Positions 39,627 through 42,375 of a stretch of 42,375 nucleotides of DNA are shown here, in pieces. Numbering within the stretch: the stretch's first letter is position 1; each line of letters starts with the position of its first letter. The DNA comes from CAWBJP01 sp044867425 (GTDB taxonomy: Bacteria; Actinomycetota; Acidimicrobiia; IMCC26256; BP-133). Under the pieces are notes generated by a model. It saw only the letters and a program-made list of their open reading frames with translations, searched no databases and was not told where the DNA came from. Where the stretch lies: the NCBI GenBank assembly GCA_044867425.1, contig JBIOUX010000192.1:1-42375 (forward strand). Reading direction: 5' to 3'. A program made the translations under genes and the position numbers.

Positions 39627-40184
39627 GTGGCTGATCGCCCCGAGGCCCTGGGTGCCCGTTTGCAATCCGAGCGCTGCCCGGAGTGCGCCTTCGAGCCGGA
39701 CAAGTTCGGACCGGCCGACCTGCCGGCGGCGGTGGCCGCCCTGGGCCGGCGCTACCGGGTGCCCCTCGAGCGCCTGCTCCCCGGCGAGACGACGGAGATC
39801 CTCCGGGCCACGCCGCTGCCCGGGACGTGGTCGGCGCTGTCCTACGCCTGCCACGTGCGCGACGTCCTCGTCCTCTTCGACGGGCGGATCCAGCGCATGC
39901 TGGTCGAGAACGATCCCGATCTGGGCTGGTGGGACCACGAGGCGACAGCCGAGATCGACGGCTACGACAGCCAGGACCCGGGCAGCGTGGCCAAGGCTCT
40001 GGAGGCCAACGCCGCCGGGCTGGCCGCCACCCTGACCGGGGTCCCCGAACGCAGCTGGGCGCGGACGGGCCGGCGGGCGGGCGACGTCTTCACCGTGCTC
40101 GGCGCCGGCCGCTTCGTCCTCCACGAGGGCCACCACCACCTGCTCGACATGGGCCGGGTCCTCCGCGCCGCCCGCGGCCGCTAG
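39627..40184 (+). CDS. DinB-like family protein
   Basis: 185 residues, GTG start with GGAGGG upstream. DinB four-helix-bundle features: LSYACHVRDVLVLFDGRIQR, WDHEATAEIDGYDSQDPG, and the C-terminal FVLHEGHHHLLDMGRVLR with the metal-binding His cluster. An N-terminal RCPECAFEPDKFG could bind a metal. Members act as thiol- or metal-dependent enzymes in some cases; the substrate here is unknown. Confidence 0.8.
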   Translation: MADRPEALGARLQSERCPECAFEPDKFGPADLPAAVAALGRRYRVPLERLLPGETTEILRATPLPGTWSALSYACHVRDVLVLFDGRIQRMLVENDPDLGWWDHEATAEIDGYDSQDPGSVAKALEANAAGLAATLTGVPERSWARTGRRAGDVFTVLGAGRFVLHEGHHHLLDMGRVLRAARGR

Positions 40185-40195
40185 CGCCCCGTCGA

Positions 40196-40234
40196 GGCGT
40201 TCCTGGCCAACGCGGGGTGTTGGTGAGGAACGCC
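40196..40234. repeat. REP-like hairpin, copy D (divergent centre)
   Basis: Same outer arms GGCGTTCCT/AGGAACGCC as the other three copies, but the inner stem reads GCCAAC/GTTGGT. Pairing is kept although the bases differ. It lies between the DinB-like gene and a convergent gene. Confidence 0.65.
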
Positions 40235-40315
40235 GCCTCCGCCTGACCGACGCCGGACGGGACCGGCCGGGAGGCGCCCCACCTCGCCCCCCGCCGGCCG
40301 TTCCGTGCGCCCCGG

Positions 40316-40987
40316 TCAGCTCTTGTGGGCCTCGAACCCGCCCCGGGTCACGGCGACGGTCGTGGCCTCGCCGCCCCCGCAGGGCGTGAGCGTCCCGGCG
40401 TCTGCCAGCTTGGGCAGGGAGAACTGCTGGGGGTCGCTCTTGGTCAGGATGGTGAAGGCGAAGTCCCGGCTGGGCGCTGACCCTTCGCCGTCCTTGGACC
40501 CGTCCTGGTTGGGGTCCTGGTTGCCCTGCCCGCCGTGGCGCCGGCCCTCACGGGTGGTGCCGCTGACCTGGACCACACCGTCGTCGCCCACCGACAGGCA
40601 GGTGATCTCGCCGCCGAAGCCTTCGCCGCTCGACGCCTCCCGACGCCCGAAGCCTTCGCCGCCCGACGTCGCCCGATGCCCGAAGGCGAGCCGGCCGTGG
40701 GCCATGTCACCCTCGCCGTGGGCCTGGAGCGCCAGCCCGTAGCTGTCGGTCTCGCCCCTGCTGATGGCCCGGCCGTGGACCCCTTGGCCACCCTGGCCGC
40801 CACCGTCACCGCCCAGGAACCCGGGTCCGTCCCCGCCGCCGATCAAGGCGGCGATGGGGTCGCTGCCGTCGCCGTCGCCCGGTCCCGCGCTCACCACGGG
40901 GGCGGCCACCAGGGCCACGGCCACCAGAAGGACGAGGGAAGCCCCCGTCGAGAGGGTCCACCGGGCCGTCGTGCGGGTCTTGGTCAT
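40316..40987 (-). CDS. Secreted hypothetical protein, Gly-rich
   Basis: 223 residues; GGAGGA six bases before ATG 40987 decides the start over ATG 40993. A signal peptide (STGASLVLLVAVALVAAPVVSA) is followed by a Gly/Asp-rich region (GGGDGPGFLGGDGGGQGGQG) with two near-identical GEGFGRREASS/GEGFGGE repeats, and a C-terminal part with two cysteines (ITCLSVGDDG and TLTPCGGGEA). No family recognised. It diverges from the sigma-factor operon. Confidence 0.6.
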   Translation of the reverse strand: MTKTRTTARWTLSTGASLVLLVAVALVAAPVVSAGPGDGDGSDPIAALIGGGDGPGFLGGDGGGQGGQGVHGRAISRGETDSYGLALQAHGEGDMAHGRLAFGHRATSGGEGFGRREASSGEGFGGEITCLSVGDDGVVQVSGTTREGRRHGGQGNQDPNQDGSKDGEGSAPSRDFAFTILTKSDPQQFSLPKLADAGTLTPCGGGEATTVAVTRGGFEAHKS

Positions 40988-41087
40988 CGCCATCCTCCTC
41001 GTTACCCAACGGTCTCCGGGCCGCTCCGGCGCCGGTGGGCGGAGACCGCCAGCGGGCGGAGCCGGTCCGGCTCTGCTGAACCGACGT

Positions 41088-41112
41088 GAACATCGGGCGT
41101 CCTATTCGCGTC
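41088..41112 (+). promoter_or_regulatory. Possible ECF-type promoter for the sigma/anti-sigma operon
   Basis: GAAC (41088-41091), 17 bases, then CGTC (41109-41112). GAAC/CGTC with this spacing is typical of promoters read by ECF sigma factors, so autoregulation is possible. The start codon is about 155 bases downstream. Confidence 0.35.
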
Positions 41113-41267
41113 TTTTGTGCCCGGGTGGCCGGTTTCGGAGCAGGTACGGGCGGCCCCGCCGCCGAAGCCAATCGGCAGCCACCTCCGACCGACCGTCACC
41201 ACCGGCCGACGAATACGCTCGACCCGCCGGTGCCCACCGGCCCGAGCCGTTCCCGCCGGGAGGTTCC

Positions 41268-41906
41268 GTGCCCCGGACGCCCCGACCGACCAGGACCGCC
41301 GCCCCGGTGACCGGCGCGCTCCCGGCCCCGGAACCGGCGCCCGCCGCACCCGGTGAGGCGACGGGAGTGGCGGCGGGCGGTGACGCCGCCCCGAATACGG
41401 GGGGCGGCGCCAGCGTCGATTCGGGCAGAAAGACCGGCTTTGAGGAGCTCTACGCCCGTATGTCCCTGCCTGCCATCCGCTACGCCACCGCCATCGCCGG
41501 AGGCGACGCCGAAGACGCCTGCCAGGAGGCGTGGATCTCCATCTGGCGGTCCTGGGAGGAGTCCGACCCCGCCCGCCGGGAGGCGTGGGCCTTCCGGGTG
41601 GTGCGCAACGCCGCCCTCGACCGGTTGCGGCGGCGTCGCCCCGTCGAGCCCCTGGGCGACGTGGAGCTGCCCACCCCCGCCGGCGTGGAGGACGTGGTCC
41701 TCACCCGGCTGGAGGGCGACGCCGCCCTCGGCGCGCTGGCCCACCTGTCGCTGCCCCTGCGGGAAGCGCTGTGGCTCCGGGAGGTCGGCGAGCTCAGCTA
41801 CACCGAGGTGGCCGAGGTGCAGGGCGTACCTGTGGGGACGGTGATGTCCCGACTGCACGCCGCCCGGCGCCAGGTGGCCCGCCGCCTGCGGAGGGAGGGC
41901 CGGTGA
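41268..41906 (+). CDS. ECF (sigma-70 family) RNA polymerase sigma factor
   Basis: 212 residues from GTG 41268, which follows GGGAGG. A disordered Ala/Pro/Gly N terminus of about 55 residues precedes region 2 (FEELYARMSLPAIRYATAIA, GDAEDACQEAWISIWRSW, AFRVVRNAALDRLRRRR) and region 4 (LSLPLREALWLREVGELSYT, EVAEVQGVPVGTVMSRLHAA). It overlaps the next gene by four bases (GTGA), the usual sigma/anti-sigma coupling. Confidence 0.92.
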   Translation: MPRTPRPTRTAAPVTGALPAPEPAPAAPGEATGVAAGGDAAPNTGGGASVDSGRKTGFEELYARMSLPAIRYATAIAGGDAEDACQEAWISIWRSWEESDPARREAWAFRVVRNAALDRLRRRRPVEPLGDVELPTPAGVEDVVLTRLEGDAALGALAHLSLPLREALWLREVGELSYTEVAEVQGVPVGTVMSRLHAARRQVARRLRREGR

Positions 41907-42375
41907 CGGCGCGGTCCGCCCTCCGGCGCCACCCGTCCCGCCAGGACCTGGCCGCCCGCTTCGACGGCGAGGACCGTCCGGGCCTCGACGACCACCTGGC
42001 CGGTTGTGCCCGGTGCCAGGCCTGGATGGGCGAGCTGCGCCGGGTCCGGGCCGCCGTGCGGGGCGAGCCGGTGCCGGCCGCCGCCCCCGCCCGCCTGCTC
42101 CGCCCGGCCTGGGCCCACCCGGCCGTCGCCGTGGTCCTGGTCGTCGCCCTCCTCGGAGTCGCCGGGGTCGCCGGCCTCTTCGGCCGCCGCGACACCACCA
42201 CCCTGGCCAGCCGGGGCACACCACCGGCCGTGCCCGCCGAGACCGCCCCGTCCCTGGGCCCGGCGCCTGTCCCCGGCGACGACGCCGGCCACCCGCCCGC
42301 CGGCGGCGCCCACCCCGCCACCGGGCCCTCGTCTCCGTCGCCGGATGCGTCGCCGGCGGGGCCGGCGACGCCCGA
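41903..42375 (+). CDS. Zinc-finger anti-sigma factor, truncated at the window end
   Basis: At least 157 residues; the frame is open to the last base. The GTG start lies inside the sigma-factor stop. An N-terminal zinc-finger anti-sigma motif (DDHLAGCARCQAW, i.e. HxxxCxxC) precedes one transmembrane helix (HPAVAVVLVVALLGVAGVAG) and a Pro/Ala/Ser-rich outer region. It should hold the ECF sigma factor at the membrane and release it on an envelope signal. Confidence 0.85.
   Translation, partial: MTARSALRRHPSRQDLAARFDGEDRPGLDDHLAGCARCQAWMGELRRVRAAVRGEPVPAAAPARLLRPAWAHPAVAVVLVVALLGVAGVAGLFGRRDTTTLASRGTPPAVPAETAPSLGPAPVPGDDAGHPPAGGAHPATGPSSPSPDASPAGPATP

Noticed and set aside
1..42375. CRISPR array or insertion sequence
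   Set aside because: No regularly spaced direct repeats with unique spacers and no transposase-like frame were found.

Overview
The window is 42 kb of very GC-rich DNA with dense gene packing, many GTG starts, several apparently leaderless genes and a fructose phosphotransferase operon beside a homodimeric-E1 pyruvate dehydrogenase operon. This fits an actinobacterium, possibly Acidimicrobiia-like; the placement is inferred from style and gene content only. No integrase, transposase, rRNA or CRISPR array was seen.

Left part (1-3.1 kb): the 3' end of a SAM-dependent methyltransferase, three small genes of unknown role, and a secreted YerB-type (DUF3048) protein.

Central novelty (3.15-8.48 kb, all on the minus strand): a promoter near 8450-8477 precedes eleven tRNA-like genes (Trp, Tyr, Lys, Asp, Arg, Arg, Thr, Glu, Asn, Cys, Gly), then the RNA ligase gene rtcB, then ten more (Thr, Phe, Ile, Val, His, Met, Ala, Leu, Pro, Gln), then a small anticodon-less tRNA-like structure, and finally a TROVE/vWA protein (Ro60/Rsr). 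I folded each tRNA by hand: 7-bp acceptor stems, D, anticodon and T arms. The anticodons cover 19 amino acids, almost one each, and only serine is missing. Six have C at position 33 instead of the near-universal U. Ro60 binds Y and misfolded RNA, and RtcB seals cleaved tRNA, so the locus looks like a self-contained tRNA reserve, repair and quality-control unit. rtcB carries a +1 frameshift in this sequence.

8.5-15.9 kb: a DUF72 protein, a glyoxalase-fold protein, and a fructose PTS operon (IIA-HPr-EI fusion, fruK, fruA) with two tandem hairpin repeats inside it.

16-25 kb: an AbiEii-like nucleotidyltransferase with an upstream partner gene and a palindrome over its start; membrane proteins; a 798-residue helical protein whose C-terminal domain recurs in two downstream lipoproteins; a TGS-domain GTPase whose 3' end is partly duplicated between the two lipoprotein genes.

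25-42 kb: a thioesterase and a cytochrome P450; a TPM-like secreted protein; a GATase-like protein divergent from an XRE regulator; the aceE-aceF-lpd operon; a gentisate-dioxygenase-like bicupin; a methyltransferase; a DinB-like protein; and an ECF sigma factor overlapping its zinc-finger anti-sigma factor, which runs off the right edge.
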